Source: Geothrix campi
Lineage (GTDB): Bacteria; Acidobacteriota; Holophagae; Holophagales; Holophagaceae
NCBI RefSeq assembly: GCF_024609265.1
Contig: NZ_JANHMP010000001.1
Span: 186,001 to 250,000 of the forward strand
Reading direction: 5' to 3'
DNA: 64,000 nt
How positions within the stretch are numbered: the stretch's first letter is position 1; each line of letters opens with the position of its first letter. Below are positions 20,890-28,846 of this stretch, piece by piece. The position numbers and the translations under genes are program-made. Under the pieces are notes generated by a model, which was not told where the DNA came from, searched no databases, and saw nothing but the letters and a program-made list of their open reading frames with translations.

Positions 20890-22170
20890 ATGAAGATCAC
20901 CCGCCTTGCCGGCGTCGCCGCCCTCCTCGCCGCCGGGGTCACCCAGGCCCAGGCTCAGGACATCAAGCTCACCGGCGTCCTCTTCGAGTTCTGGCAGACC
21001 CAGATGTTGGACAGCAACCTGCGCAACAACGCGACCGCTGCTCCGGCCGGCACCGCCACCAAGTACTACGGGCTCGACTCCCGGTTCCAGGAGAACACCT
21101 TCGCCGTCAAGCGCGCCGAGATCTACCTGAACGGCAAGATCACCGACGACATCAGCTGGAACCTGATGTTCGACCCGAACAACAGCAACACGACCGCCGC
21201 TCCCAACAACGTGCTGCAGGACATCGCTGTCACCTGGAACCTCGGCAGTGGTTTCACTGTCAAGGCCGGCCAGTTCAAGATGCCTACGACCTATGAAGCC
21301 ACCATGGTCGCCGCGACGAACATCCTGTTCTTCGAGCGCAACCAGATCAATCGCGTCTTCGGTGACAAGCGCGATCGCGCCATCTGGGGCATCTACGCCT
21401 TCGGCGATCCCAAGGGCTTCAACGGCAAGGTCAACCTCGCCATCTCCAACGGCACCACCGATGACGGCAGCGGCGGCAAGAACAACGAGAACACCCTGAC
21501 TGGCGCCGGCAATGCCCAGAAGGACTGGACCACCCGCCTCGAGTTCAACTACGGCCCCGAGCACAAGTTCGGCGCCTACTACCGCGAGGGCGTGACCGGG
21601 CTGAAGGATTCGACCTTCCTGAATGCCACCGTTCCCGCCACCTGGACCGTGGGGGCTCCTTCCGCCGCCCAGATCAAGGACAACAAGGACAAGACCACCC
21701 TCCTGGGCGCCTACTACGCCTTCGACACGGCCACCTGGCACGCCAGCGCCGAGCTCGCCACGGGCCTGCTGGGTCGTCGCTACCCCACCCTCTTCGCTGC
21801 CGGCACGACCACCCTCACGCCGTTGCGCGAGCACCTCGACCAGAAGTTCATGGGCTATGCCATCGATGGTGCCTACAAGATGGGCCAGCACTGGTTCACG
21901 GCCCGCTACGACATGCTGAACTACAACACCGGCGACGACTGGTACACGGCCACCAATCCCTACATGCCGGCGGCCGGCGGCGACTACAGCCCCAAGTACA
22001 CCGAGATCACCGTCGGCTACAACTACGTGTTCAACCCTGCCAAGTACGGCGCGGGCAAGCTGAAGCTGGACTATGTCCACCGCAGCAAGAACTTCCTGGC
22101 TCCGCGCGCTGGCCAGACCGGCGAGCAGGGTGGTGATTCCCTCGTCGCCTCCCTGATGGTCGGATTCTGA
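20890..22170 (+). CDS. Outer-membrane porin (phosphate-selective porin O/P type), 426 aa
   Basis: A signal peptide (MKITRLAGVAALLAAGVTQA, AQA-Q cut) precedes a beta-barrel of the OprO/OprP family ending in an aromatic residue (VASLMVGF). FQENTFAVKRAEIYLNGKI and VKAGQFKMPTTYE parallel the divergent paralogue. AGGAG lies nine bases before the ATG. It is followed by a strong terminator and then the LIV-type transporter operon, so it may provide the outer-membrane route for the same substrates. That link is inferred. Confidence 0.9.
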   Translation: MKITRLAGVAALLAAGVTQAQAQDIKLTGVLFEFWQTQMLDSNLRNNATAAPAGTATKYYGLDSRFQENTFAVKRAEIYLNGKITDDISWNLMFDPNNSNTTAAPNNVLQDIAVTWNLGSGFTVKAGQFKMPTTYEATMVAATNILFFERNQINRVFGDKRDRAIWGIYAFGDPKGFNGKVNLAISNGTTDDGSGGKNNENTLTGAGNAQKDWTTRLEFNYGPEHKFGAYYREGVTGLKDSTFLNATVPATWTVGAPSAAQIKDNKDKTTLLGAYYAFDTATWHASAELATGLLGRRYPTLFAAGTTTLTPLREHLDQKFMGYAIDGAYKMGQHWFTARYDMLNYNTGDDWYTATNPYMPAAGGDYSPKYTEITVGYNYVFNPAKYGAGKLKLDYVHRSKNFLAPRAGQTGEQGGDSLVASLMVGF

Positions 22171-22209
22171 TCCGAGCACGTTCTACCTAGCAGGTCCTTC
22201 TTGTCACCA

Positions 22210-22256
22210 AAGCCACGGAGCTCATGGGTCACAACCCACGGGTTCCGTGGTTTTTT
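22210..22256 (+). terminator. Terminator after the plus-strand porin
   Basis: CCACGGA pairs with TCCGTGG around an inner TGGGT/ACCCA stem, and TTTTTT follows. It separates the porin from the transporter operon. Confidence 0.88.
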
Positions 22257-22321
22257 CAGCTCTCGGTGGGTGTAGAATCCCCCATACCTTCCACCCACAT
22301 CTTTTTTGCACTGGAGCTGCC

Positions 22322-23467
22322 ATGCGAAAGCACCTCTTGGCCCTGGGCGCCGCACTCGCCCTCTCTCCGTGTCTCATGGCGCAGAAGATCGGCGTCATCA
22401 ATTCCATGAGTGGCCCCGAGGCGCCCATCGGAGAGAACATCACCAACGGCATCAAGCTCGCGGACGAGGACCTCAAGAAGAAGGGCATCAACCTGCAGCT
22501 TGTGTGGGAGGACGACACGGGCAAGCCGCAGATCTCCATGAGCGCCATGGAGAAGCTGGCCACCCGTGACAATGTCGTGGGAGTGGTGGGTCCCTACACC
22601 TCGGCGTGTTCCAATGCCGTGGCCAAGCTGGCCGAGAAATACCGTGTGCCCTTGCTGATTCCCGCCGCCGCCAAGGAGGAGATCACGCGCCAGGGCCTCA
22701 AGTACGTCTTCCGCATGAACGCTCCCGCGGATAAGTACGCCTCCAGCCTCATCGATGCGGCGGCGTCCCTCGGCAAGCCGAAATCGATCGCCTTCATCTA
22801 CGAGAACACCGATTTCGGCACCTCGACCACCAAGACCGCCAAGGAGTATGTGGCCAAGAAGGGCATCCAGATCGTAGCTGACGAGCCCTATCCCAAGGGC
22901 GCCGCGGACTACCGGTCCACCCTCGCCAAAGTGAAGTCGAAGAACCCTGATCTGGTGTTCATGGTGTCCTACGTGGCCGACGCCATCCTGCTCATGCGGC
23001 AGTCGAAAGAAGTCGGCCTTCAGCCCCAGGCGTTCCTGGGCGCGGGCGCCGGCTTCACGACCACCGAGTTTGCCAAGGAGCGCGCCATCTCTGAGAGCGT
23101 CATCTCGTGCACTCAATGGACGAACGATGTGAACTGGCCCGGGGCCAAGGACTTCGGCACCCGCTACAAGGCCAAGTTCGGCAAGGAGCCCACCTACCAC
23201 GCGGCCTGCGCCTACGCCTCCATGATGATCATGGCTGAGACCGCCAAGAATGCCGGTGGTGACCGCACCAAGACCCGGAATGCCCTGAAGGCCGGCAAAT
23301 GGAATGGCGTGATGGGTGAAGTCCAGTTCGCCGACTACGATGGGTTCACGAACCAAAACAACCACCAGATGCTCGTTCAGCAGATCCTCTCCGGGAATTA
23401 CGAGACGGTGCTGCCTGCCCAGTTCGCCACCAAGAAGGCTGTGTACCCCTTCCCCAAGTGGAAGTGA
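22322..23467 (+). CDS. livJ: Branched-chain amino acid ABC transporter, periplasmic binding protein
   Basis: The periplasmic substrate receptor of an LIV-type importer, 381 aa. A signal peptide (MRKHLLALGAALALSPCLMA) precedes the Peripla_BP_6 fold: KIGVINSMSGPEAPIGENI, VVGVVGPYTSACSNAVAKLA, then ENTDFGTSTTKTAKEYVAKK. ATG at 22322 follows TGGAGCTGCC; an upstream ATG in the same frame lacks both signal peptide and ribosome site. It heads livHMGF in one transcription unit. Ligand could be Leu/Ile/Val or a related amino acid or aromatic compound. Confidence 0.9.
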   Translation: MRKHLLALGAALALSPCLMAQKIGVINSMSGPEAPIGENITNGIKLADEDLKKKGINLQLVWEDDTGKPQISMSAMEKLATRDNVVGVVGPYTSACSNAVAKLAEKYRVPLLIPAAAKEEITRQGLKYVFRMNAPADKYASSLIDAAASLGKPKSIAFIYENTDFGTSTTKTAKEYVAKKGIQIVADEPYPKGAADYRSTLAKVKSKNPDLVFMVSYVADAILLMRQSKEVGLQPQAFLGAGAGFTTTEFAKERAISESVISCTQWTNDVNWPGAKDFGTRYKAKFGKEPTYHAACAYASMMIMAETAKNAGGDRTKTRNALKAGKWNGVMGEVQFADYDGFTNQNNHQMLVQQILSGNYETVLPAQFATKKAVYPFPKWK

Positions 23468-23537
23468 CTCCTCCCTGAGCGGGGGGCGCCTCACCGCGCC
23501 CCCCCTTTTCCACCCCCTCCAGGAGTTCCAGACGCCC

Positions 23538-24407
23538 ATGGCCGTATTCCTGCAATCCCTTATCAGCGGCATCCTGATCGGTGGCGTGTACGCGCTTATC
23601 GGCATCGGGCTCACGCTCATCTTCGGCGTGATGCGGGTCGTCAACTTCGCCCACGGCGACATCATGATGGTCGGGATGTACCTCACCTATCTGCTGTTCA
23701 CGCTGATGGGCATCGATCCCTTCGTCTCCGTGCTCATCAGCTTCCCGCTGATGTTCTTCTTCGGAGGTTTCCTCCAGAAGGTCTTCATCAACCGCGTGCT
23801 CAACGCCGTCGCCCAGAACCAGATCCTGTTGACCATCGGGCTGGGCCTCATCATGAGCAACACGGTGATGCTGATCTTCACGTCGGACTACAAGATCCTC
23901 ACCACCTCGTACTCCTCCTCCACCATCCAGGTGGGTGGCGGGGTTTCGGTATCTACGCCTCTGCTGATCTCGTTCCTGATCACCGCCGCCATCACGGCGG
24001 CGCTGGGCTGGTTCCTGCTGAAGACCGATACGGGCCAGGCCATCCGGGCTACGGCGCAGGACCGGGATGCGGCGCAGCTCATGGGCATCAACGTCAGCCG
24101 CATGTCCGTCATCGCCTTCGGCCTTGGGGCGGCCCTGGCGGGCACCGCAGGGGCGCTGATCTCCCCGACCTACTACATCTTTCCCCAGGTGGGCGGGACC
24201 TTCACCCTGAAGGCCTTCGTCATCACGGTGCTCGGCGGCATGGGCAGCGTGGTGGGCGCCACCCTGGGCGGAATCCTCATCGGCGTCACCGAATCCATGA
24301 GCGCGGTCTACATCTCATCCGGCTGGAAGGATGTCGTGGTCTTCGTGCTCTTCCTGCTCGTACTCCTCTTCAAGCCCTCGGGCTTGATGGGCAAGTCGCG
24401 GACCTGA
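23538..24407 (+). CDS. livH: LIV-type ABC transporter permease LivH
   Basis: One of two permeases of the importer, 289 aa with about eight membrane segments. Family features: FLQSLISGILIGGVYALIGI at the N-terminus, RATAQDRDAAQLMGI (the EAA-like coupling loop) and VITVLGGMGSVVGATLGGIL near the end. ATG at 23538 follows AGGAGTTCCAGACGCCC. Seventy bases after livJ, eleven before livM. Confidence 0.93.
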   Translation: MAVFLQSLISGILIGGVYALIGIGLTLIFGVMRVVNFAHGDIMMVGMYLTYLLFTLMGIDPFVSVLISFPLMFFFGGFLQKVFINRVLNAVAQNQILLTIGLGLIMSNTVMLIFTSDYKILTTSYSSSTIQVGGGVSVSTPLLISFLITAAITAALGWFLLKTDTGQAIRATAQDRDAAQLMGINVSRMSVIAFGLGAALAGTAGALISPTYYIFPQVGGTFTLKAFVITVLGGMGSVVGATLGGILIGVTESMSAVYISSGWKDVVVFVLFLLVLLFKPSGLMGKSRT

Positions 24408-24417
24408 GGAGGACGAC

Positions 24418-25467
24418 ATGTACAAGACCCTCATCAAGGCATCACTCGGCCTCATCTTCCTGGCAGCTCTGCTGGTCATTCCGCGATACGTGGAGAGCCC
24501 CTACGCGCTGCACATGATGATCCTGCTCTTTCTCAGTGTGTCCCAGGGCCAGAGCTGGAACATCCTGGGTGGCTACGCGGGACAGTACTCCGTCGGCCAC
24601 GCCGCCTACTTCGGCGTGGGCGCCTACACCACCATGATGCTCATGTATTCCAGGCAGGTCGTCCCCTGGGTGGGCGTCTGGGTTGGCGTCGCGATCGTGA
24701 TCGTGGTGGCGCTCGTGATCGGCAGCATCTGCTTCCGGCTGCGGGGCCCCTACTTCGTGCTGGCCTCCATCGCCGTCGCCGAGATCATGAGGCTGTCCGC
24801 CATCAACCTCACCACGCTCACCAACGGCGCGGAGGGCATCCTGGCCACTGAGATTCCCGCTTTCAAGATCGGGGAGCGGGTGATCACGGATTTCCTCACC
24901 AAGGTCCCGTTCTATTACATTGGGCTCTTCCTGGCCCTCTTCACCATCGCCATCACGTACTGGGTGCAGCACTCCAAGCTGGGCTACTATTTCCAGGCCA
25001 TTCGCGAGGACCAGGACGCGGCCCATTCCCTGGGCATCCACATCACGGTCTACAAGAACATCGGGCTGGTGATTTCTGCCGTGCTGACCTCCCTGGCCGG
25101 CGCCTTCTACGGCATCTACGTGGGATTCGTCGATCCGCCCACGGTGCTCGGGCTGGATGTCTCCGTGCAGATCATGCTGATCTGCATCATCGGCGGCATG
25201 GGGACCATCTGGGGCCCGGTGCTGGGGTCCCTGTTGCTGGTGCCACTCTCTGAGGCCCTCCGCAGCAACATGATCACTGAGGGTCTGGTGAAGATCGGCC
25301 TCGTGAGCGCGGATTCGCGGATCGGGCTCTTCCTCAAGGAGAACCTCTCCCATGCGCACGTCCTGCTCTACGGCATCCTCGTGGTGCTGGTGATCCTCTT
25401 CATGCCGGAAGGGCTCATGGGCTTTATCAAGAAGATGGCCCCGCGCCGCAATCGGGAGGCGGTCTGA
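24418..25467 (+). CDS. livM: LIV-type ABC transporter permease LivM
   Basis: Second permease, 349 aa. SQGQSWNILGGYAGQYSVGH near the N-terminus, the coupling loop AIREDQDAAHSLGI and IGGMGTIWGPVLGSLLLVPL are family blocks. GAGGAGGACGAC directly precedes the ATG. The stop overlaps the livG start by one base, indicating translational coupling. Confidence 0.93.
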   Translation: MYKTLIKASLGLIFLAALLVIPRYVESPYALHMMILLFLSVSQGQSWNILGGYAGQYSVGHAAYFGVGAYTTMMLMYSRQVVPWVGVWVGVAIVIVVALVIGSICFRLRGPYFVLASIAVAEIMRLSAINLTTLTNGAEGILATEIPAFKIGERVITDFLTKVPFYYIGLFLALFTIAITYWVQHSKLGYYFQAIREDQDAAHSLGIHITVYKNIGLVISAVLTSLAGAFYGIYVGFVDPPTVLGLDVSVQIMLICIIGGMGTIWGPVLGSLLLVPLSEALRSNMITEGLVKIGLVSADSRIGLFLKENLSHAHVLLYGILVVLVILFMPEGLMGFIKKMAPRRNREAV

Positions 25468-26186
25468 TGGCCATCCTGGAGATCAAGAGCGTCAGCAAGT
25501 TCTTCGGCGGCCTGGCGGCCAATTCCGATGTGTCCTTCGTGGTGGAGGAGGGCACGATCATGGGCCTCATCGGGCCCAATGGCGCGGGCAAGACCACCCT
25601 CTTCAACTGCATCACCGGCTACTATCCCCCCTCCAAGGGCGAAGTCATCTTCAACGGCCGGCGCATGAACGGGCTCCAGCCCGACAAGGTCTGCATGCTC
25701 GGCATGGTGCGGACCTGGCAGAAAGTGCGGCCCCTGGCCAAGCTATCAGTGATCGATAACGTGATGGTCGGTGCCCTCGCGCGAACCTCCTCGCTGAAGC
25801 ACGCCCGGGAGCTGGCCATGGAGCAGCTCAAGGTGGTCCGCCTGGAACACCGGGTGGACTTCCTGGCGGGCGGTCTGCCCATCGGCGAGCGGAAGAAGCT
25901 CGAGGTGGCCCGGGCCCTCGCCACGCAGCCGAAGCTTCTGTTGCTGGACGAGGTCATGGGCGGTCTCAACCCGGCGGAAAGCGAAGAGATCATCCAGCTC
26001 ATCCTGGATATCAAGCACCACGGCCTCACGCAGATGGTCATCGAGCACGACATGAAGGCCATCATGCGCATCTCCGACCGGATCGTCGTCCTCACCTCCG
26101 GTGAGAAGCTGACCGAAGGCACCCCTCAGGAGGTGGTGAGCAATCAGGACGTGATCGATGCCTACCTGGGTGAGAGCCATGCTTAA
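25467..26186 (+). CDS. livG: LIV-type ABC transporter ATPase LivG
   Basis: Cytoplasmic ATPase of the importer, 239 aa. Walker A GPNGAGKTT, Walker B LLLLDEVMGGL, and the LivG-type signature LPIGERKKLEVARAL replacing LSGGQ are visible, with the H-loop in VIEHDMKAIM. The C-terminus is family-typical (GEKLTEGTPQEVV). Overlaps livF by 8 bases. Confidence 0.93.
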   Translation: MAILEIKSVSKFFGGLAANSDVSFVVEEGTIMGLIGPNGAGKTTLFNCITGYYPPSKGEVIFNGRRMNGLQPDKVCMLGMVRTWQKVRPLAKLSVIDNVMVGALARTSSLKHARELAMEQLKVVRLEHRVDFLAGGLPIGERKKLEVARALATQPKLLLLDEVMGGLNPAESEEIIQLILDIKHHGLTQMVIEHDMKAIMRISDRIVVLTSGEKLTEGTPQEVVSNQDVIDAYLGESHA

Positions 26187-26883
26187 GATCGAAAAGCTGA
26201 ATTTCGCCTACGGCGATCTCAAGGTCCTGTGGGATGTGGATCTGGAAGTGAACGAGGGCGAGATCGTCACCGTGGTCGGCGCCAACGGTGCCGGGAAATC
26301 CACCACCCTCAAGAACATTTCTCGCCTAGTCAAACCCACCTCCGGGAGCATCACCTTCGATGGCAAGGACCTCGGCAAGATGCAGCCGCACCATGTGGTC
26401 GAAGCCGGGCTGGTGCAGGTGCCCGAGGGCCGCCGCATCTTCCCCGAGATGACCGTCATGGAGAACCTCCGCATGGGGTCCTACGTCAAGGCTACCCGGG
26501 GGGACCGCCAGAAGAACACCGACTGGGTGTTCCACCTGTTTCCGCGCCTCAAGGAGCGGGAGAAGCAGCTGGGCGGAACGATGTCCGGCGGCGAACAGCA
26601 GATGCTGGCCATCGCCCGAGGCCTCATGGCCAACCCCAAGGTGCTGCTGCTGGATGAGCCCTCGCTGGGGCTCTCGCCCCTGCTGGTGAAGAACATTTTC
26701 GACATCATCACCGGCATCAACAAGGAGGGCGTTACCATCCTTCTCGTGGAGCAGAATGTCTACCAGTCCCTCCGCATTGCCCACCGCGCCTATGTCATGG
26801 AGACGGGCCGGGTGGTGCTTACGGGCCGGGGCGACGAACTGCTCAACAATGAGCACATCAAGAAAGCCTTCCTGGGCATGTGA
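26179..26883 (+). CDS. livF: LIV-type ABC transporter ATPase LivF
   Basis: Second ATPase, 234 aa: Walker A GANGAGKST, signature MSGGEQQMLAIARGL, Walker B LLLLDEPSLGLSP and VEQNVYQSL. The ATG at 26179 lies within the livG end (GAGAGCCATG), chosen since MLKIEKLNFAYGDLKVLW is the normal family N-terminus. It forms a heterodimer with LivG. Confidence 0.93.
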   Translation: MLKIEKLNFAYGDLKVLWDVDLEVNEGEIVTVVGANGAGKSTTLKNISRLVKPTSGSITFDGKDLGKMQPHHVVEAGLVQVPEGRRIFPEMTVMENLRMGSYVKATRGDRQKNTDWVFHLFPRLKEREKQLGGTMSGGEQQMLAIARGLMANPKVLLLDEPSLGLSPLLVKNIFDIITGINKEGVTILLVEQNVYQSLRIAHRAYVMETGRVVLTGRGDELLNNEHIKKAFLGM

Positions 26884-26893
26884 GGAGATCCCG

Positions 26894-27316
26894 ATGACCA
26901 CTGTCGAAAAGTGGATGACCAAGAATCCCATCACGATCAATGAGGACGCCTCGATCATCGAGGCCATCCACCTCATGAAGGAGAAGGGGATCCGGCGCCT
27001 CCCCGTCATGGCCAAGGGGCACCTCGTGGGGCTCATCACGGAACGGATGATCAAGGACTACACCCCGGGCAAGGCCACCTCGCTGGACACCTGGGAAGTG
27101 CATTACCTGTTGTCCAAGACCGCGGTGAAGGAGGTCATGAACCCGCATCCGCACACGGTGACGCCGGATACGGACCTGGCCACGGCGGCCCAGTCCATCC
27201 TCGACCACAAGCTCTACGGCCTGTGCGTGGTGGATGCCAAGGGCAAGCTGGTGGGCATCATGTCCGTGGGCGACATGCTCAAGGCCGTGGTGGAGTTCGC
27301 CAGGACCCGGGAGTAG
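26894..27316 (+). CDS. Two-CBS-domain protein at the end of the liv operon
   Basis: 140 aa made of a CBS pair: TVEKWMTKNPITINEDASII ... RRLPVMAKGHLVGLITERMI and VKEVMNPHPHTVTPDTDLAT ... YGLCVVDAKGKLVGIMSVGD. CBS pairs bind adenosine nucleotides and regulate partners; AcuB-like stand-alone forms are known. It starts 10 bases after livF with GAGGAGATCCCG upstream, so it is likely the last gene of the operon. A role in sensing energy state for the transporter or related catabolism is inferred. Confidence 0.85.
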   Translation: MTTVEKWMTKNPITINEDASIIEAIHLMKEKGIRRLPVMAKGHLVGLITERMIKDYTPGKATSLDTWEVHYLLSKTAVKEVMNPHPHTVTPDTDLATAAQSILDHKLYGLCVVDAKGKLVGIMSVGDMLKAVVEFARTRE

Positions 27317-27327
27317 GCCGGTCTGTC

Positions 27328-27365
27328 CAAAGGCCGGGGCCCCCGGCCCCCAACCTTGTTTTGCC
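27328..27365 (+). terminator. Probable terminator of the liv operon
   Basis: GGCCGGGG/CCCCGGCC-type stem (27332-27350) 15 bases after the CBS-gene stop, followed after a few bases by TTGTTTTG. The T run is imperfect. Confidence 0.6.
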
Positions 27366-27467
27366 ATGTGGCGAGTTGATTCCGCGATCGGTCGCGGCTG
27401 GCCCGGTTGACCGCTCCCACGGATTCCCAGGAAGATCGAAGGGCAGTCCCCTTGCCCAGGAGGCACC

Positions 27468-28745
27468 TTGAGCACAGCTCAGCGTTTGCGTGATATCCGC
27501 GACGGATTTGAGCGCCCCTTCTGGGTGGCCAACATCAGCGAATTGTTCGAACGCCTCTCGTACTACGCGGCCTTCGCTTCCCTGGCGCGCTATCTGAACG
27601 AATCCCTCGGCTTTCCGACACAAGATGCCAGCAGCCTGGCCGGATTGTTCGGTGGGCTGGTCTGGTTCCTGGCGGCTTTTGGCGGAGCGATCGCGGACCG
27701 CCTCGGCTTCCGTCGGGCGCTTTCCCTCGCCTACCTGATCCTCAGCTGCTCCTATTTTCTGCTCGGCTCGCTCGGATCCGCCTGGATGGCGCCGGTGCGT
27801 GGCCTGGTGCCCCTCGGAGCCCTCGTCGCCTTCCTGCTGATGTTGCCGGCCCTCGGCATCGCGCTGGTGAAGCCCGCCGTGGTTGGAACCACCGCGCGTG
27901 CCTCGAAGGAGAATGTCCGCTCGATCGGCTATTCGATCTATTACACCCTGGTGAACATCGGTGGCGCCGCCGGCCCCTTTGTCGCGTCCTACGTCCACCG
28001 GCACATGAGTGTCGAGAACGTCTTCCGGGTGGCCGCCGTCAGCGTATTCCTGATGTTCTTCGCGGTGCTGCTGATGTTCAAGGAGCCGCGCCAGGCGGGC
28101 GATGCGCCCCCTCCTTCTCTGGCGGAGACCGGCCGGAACTTCATCACCGTCCTCTCGAATCCGAAGTTCATGCTGTTCCTGGTGATCTTCACGGGGTACT
28201 GGGTGGTGTACTGGCAGGAGTTCATCACCCTCCCTCTGTATGTCGCCAAATACATCGATCCGAAGGCAGATACAGAGCTCCTACTGATGACCGGCCCGCT
28301 GGTCGTGATCTCCCTGACGGTTCTGATCAACCTGGCTACACAGAAGATCGCCTCGGTGAAGGCCGTCACGATCGGCACCTTGATGTCCTCCCTCGCCTGG
28401 ATCGTGTTGATCTTCAAGCCGACCGTGACAGGCGTGATCATCACGCTCATCTGCGTTGCGCTGGGCGAGATCGTGCAGTCGCCACGCTATTACGAGTACA
28501 TCTCGCGCCTCGCCCCTCCGGGCCAGCAGGGCACCTACATGGGCTTCGCCTTCCTTCCCATCGGCCTTGGTTCCCTCATCGGCGGCTGGTTCGGCGGGAA
28601 ATTGATGCATCACTTCGGCGAGGTGACCCACAAGCCGGCCGGCATGCTCTGGACCATCACCGGAGTGGGCGTACTCACGGCCGTGCTGCTGTGGGCGTAC
28701 GATCGCATGCTGCCCGCGAAACCGAACCAGGTCACGCGGGCCTGA
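27468..28745 (+). CDS. POT/PTR-family proton-coupled peptide transporter
   Basis: A 425-aa major-facilitator protein of the proton-dependent oligopeptide transporter type. The ELFERLSYYAAFASLARYL stretch is the ExxERxxYY motif that marks POT proteins and takes part in proton coupling. About 12 membrane segments are present. The start is TTG at 27468, with CCAGGAGGCACC upstream. The following convergent gene is a secreted dipeptidyl peptidase, so the two may act in peptide use (extracellular cleavage, then import). Substrate range unknown. Confidence 0.87.
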   Translation: MSTAQRLRDIRDGFERPFWVANISELFERLSYYAAFASLARYLNESLGFPTQDASSLAGLFGGLVWFLAAFGGAIADRLGFRRALSLAYLILSCSYFLLGSLGSAWMAPVRGLVPLGALVAFLLMLPALGIALVKPAVVGTTARASKENVRSIGYSIYYTLVNIGGAAGPFVASYVHRHMSVENVFRVAAVSVFLMFFAVLLMFKEPRQAGDAPPPSLAETGRNFITVLSNPKFMLFLVIFTGYWVVYWQEFITLPLYVAKYIDPKADTELLLMTGPLVVISLTVLINLATQKIASVKAVTIGTLMSSLAWIVLIFKPTVTGVIITLICVALGEIVQSPRYYEYISRLAPPGQQGTYMGFAFLPIGLGSLIGGWFGGKLMHHFGEVTHKPAGMLWTITGVGVLTAVLLWAYDRMLPAKPNQVTRA

Positions 28746-28758
28746 ACGGGTGTCTCAC

Positions 28759-28793
28759 CCAACCCGGGGTGCCTAGTCGGCGCCTCGGGTTGG
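28759..28793 (+). terminator. Hairpin between convergent genes
   Basis: CCAACCCG and CGGGTTGG pair with further partial pairing inside; it lies between the POT transporter stop (28745) and the convergent peptidase stop (28847). No T run, so assignment is tentative. Confidence 0.45.
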
Positions 28794-28846
28794 AGGCCGA
28801 TGCCTCCCGATGCCTGTTCCGCGGTTCGCCTGGGCGGGAAGCCTGA

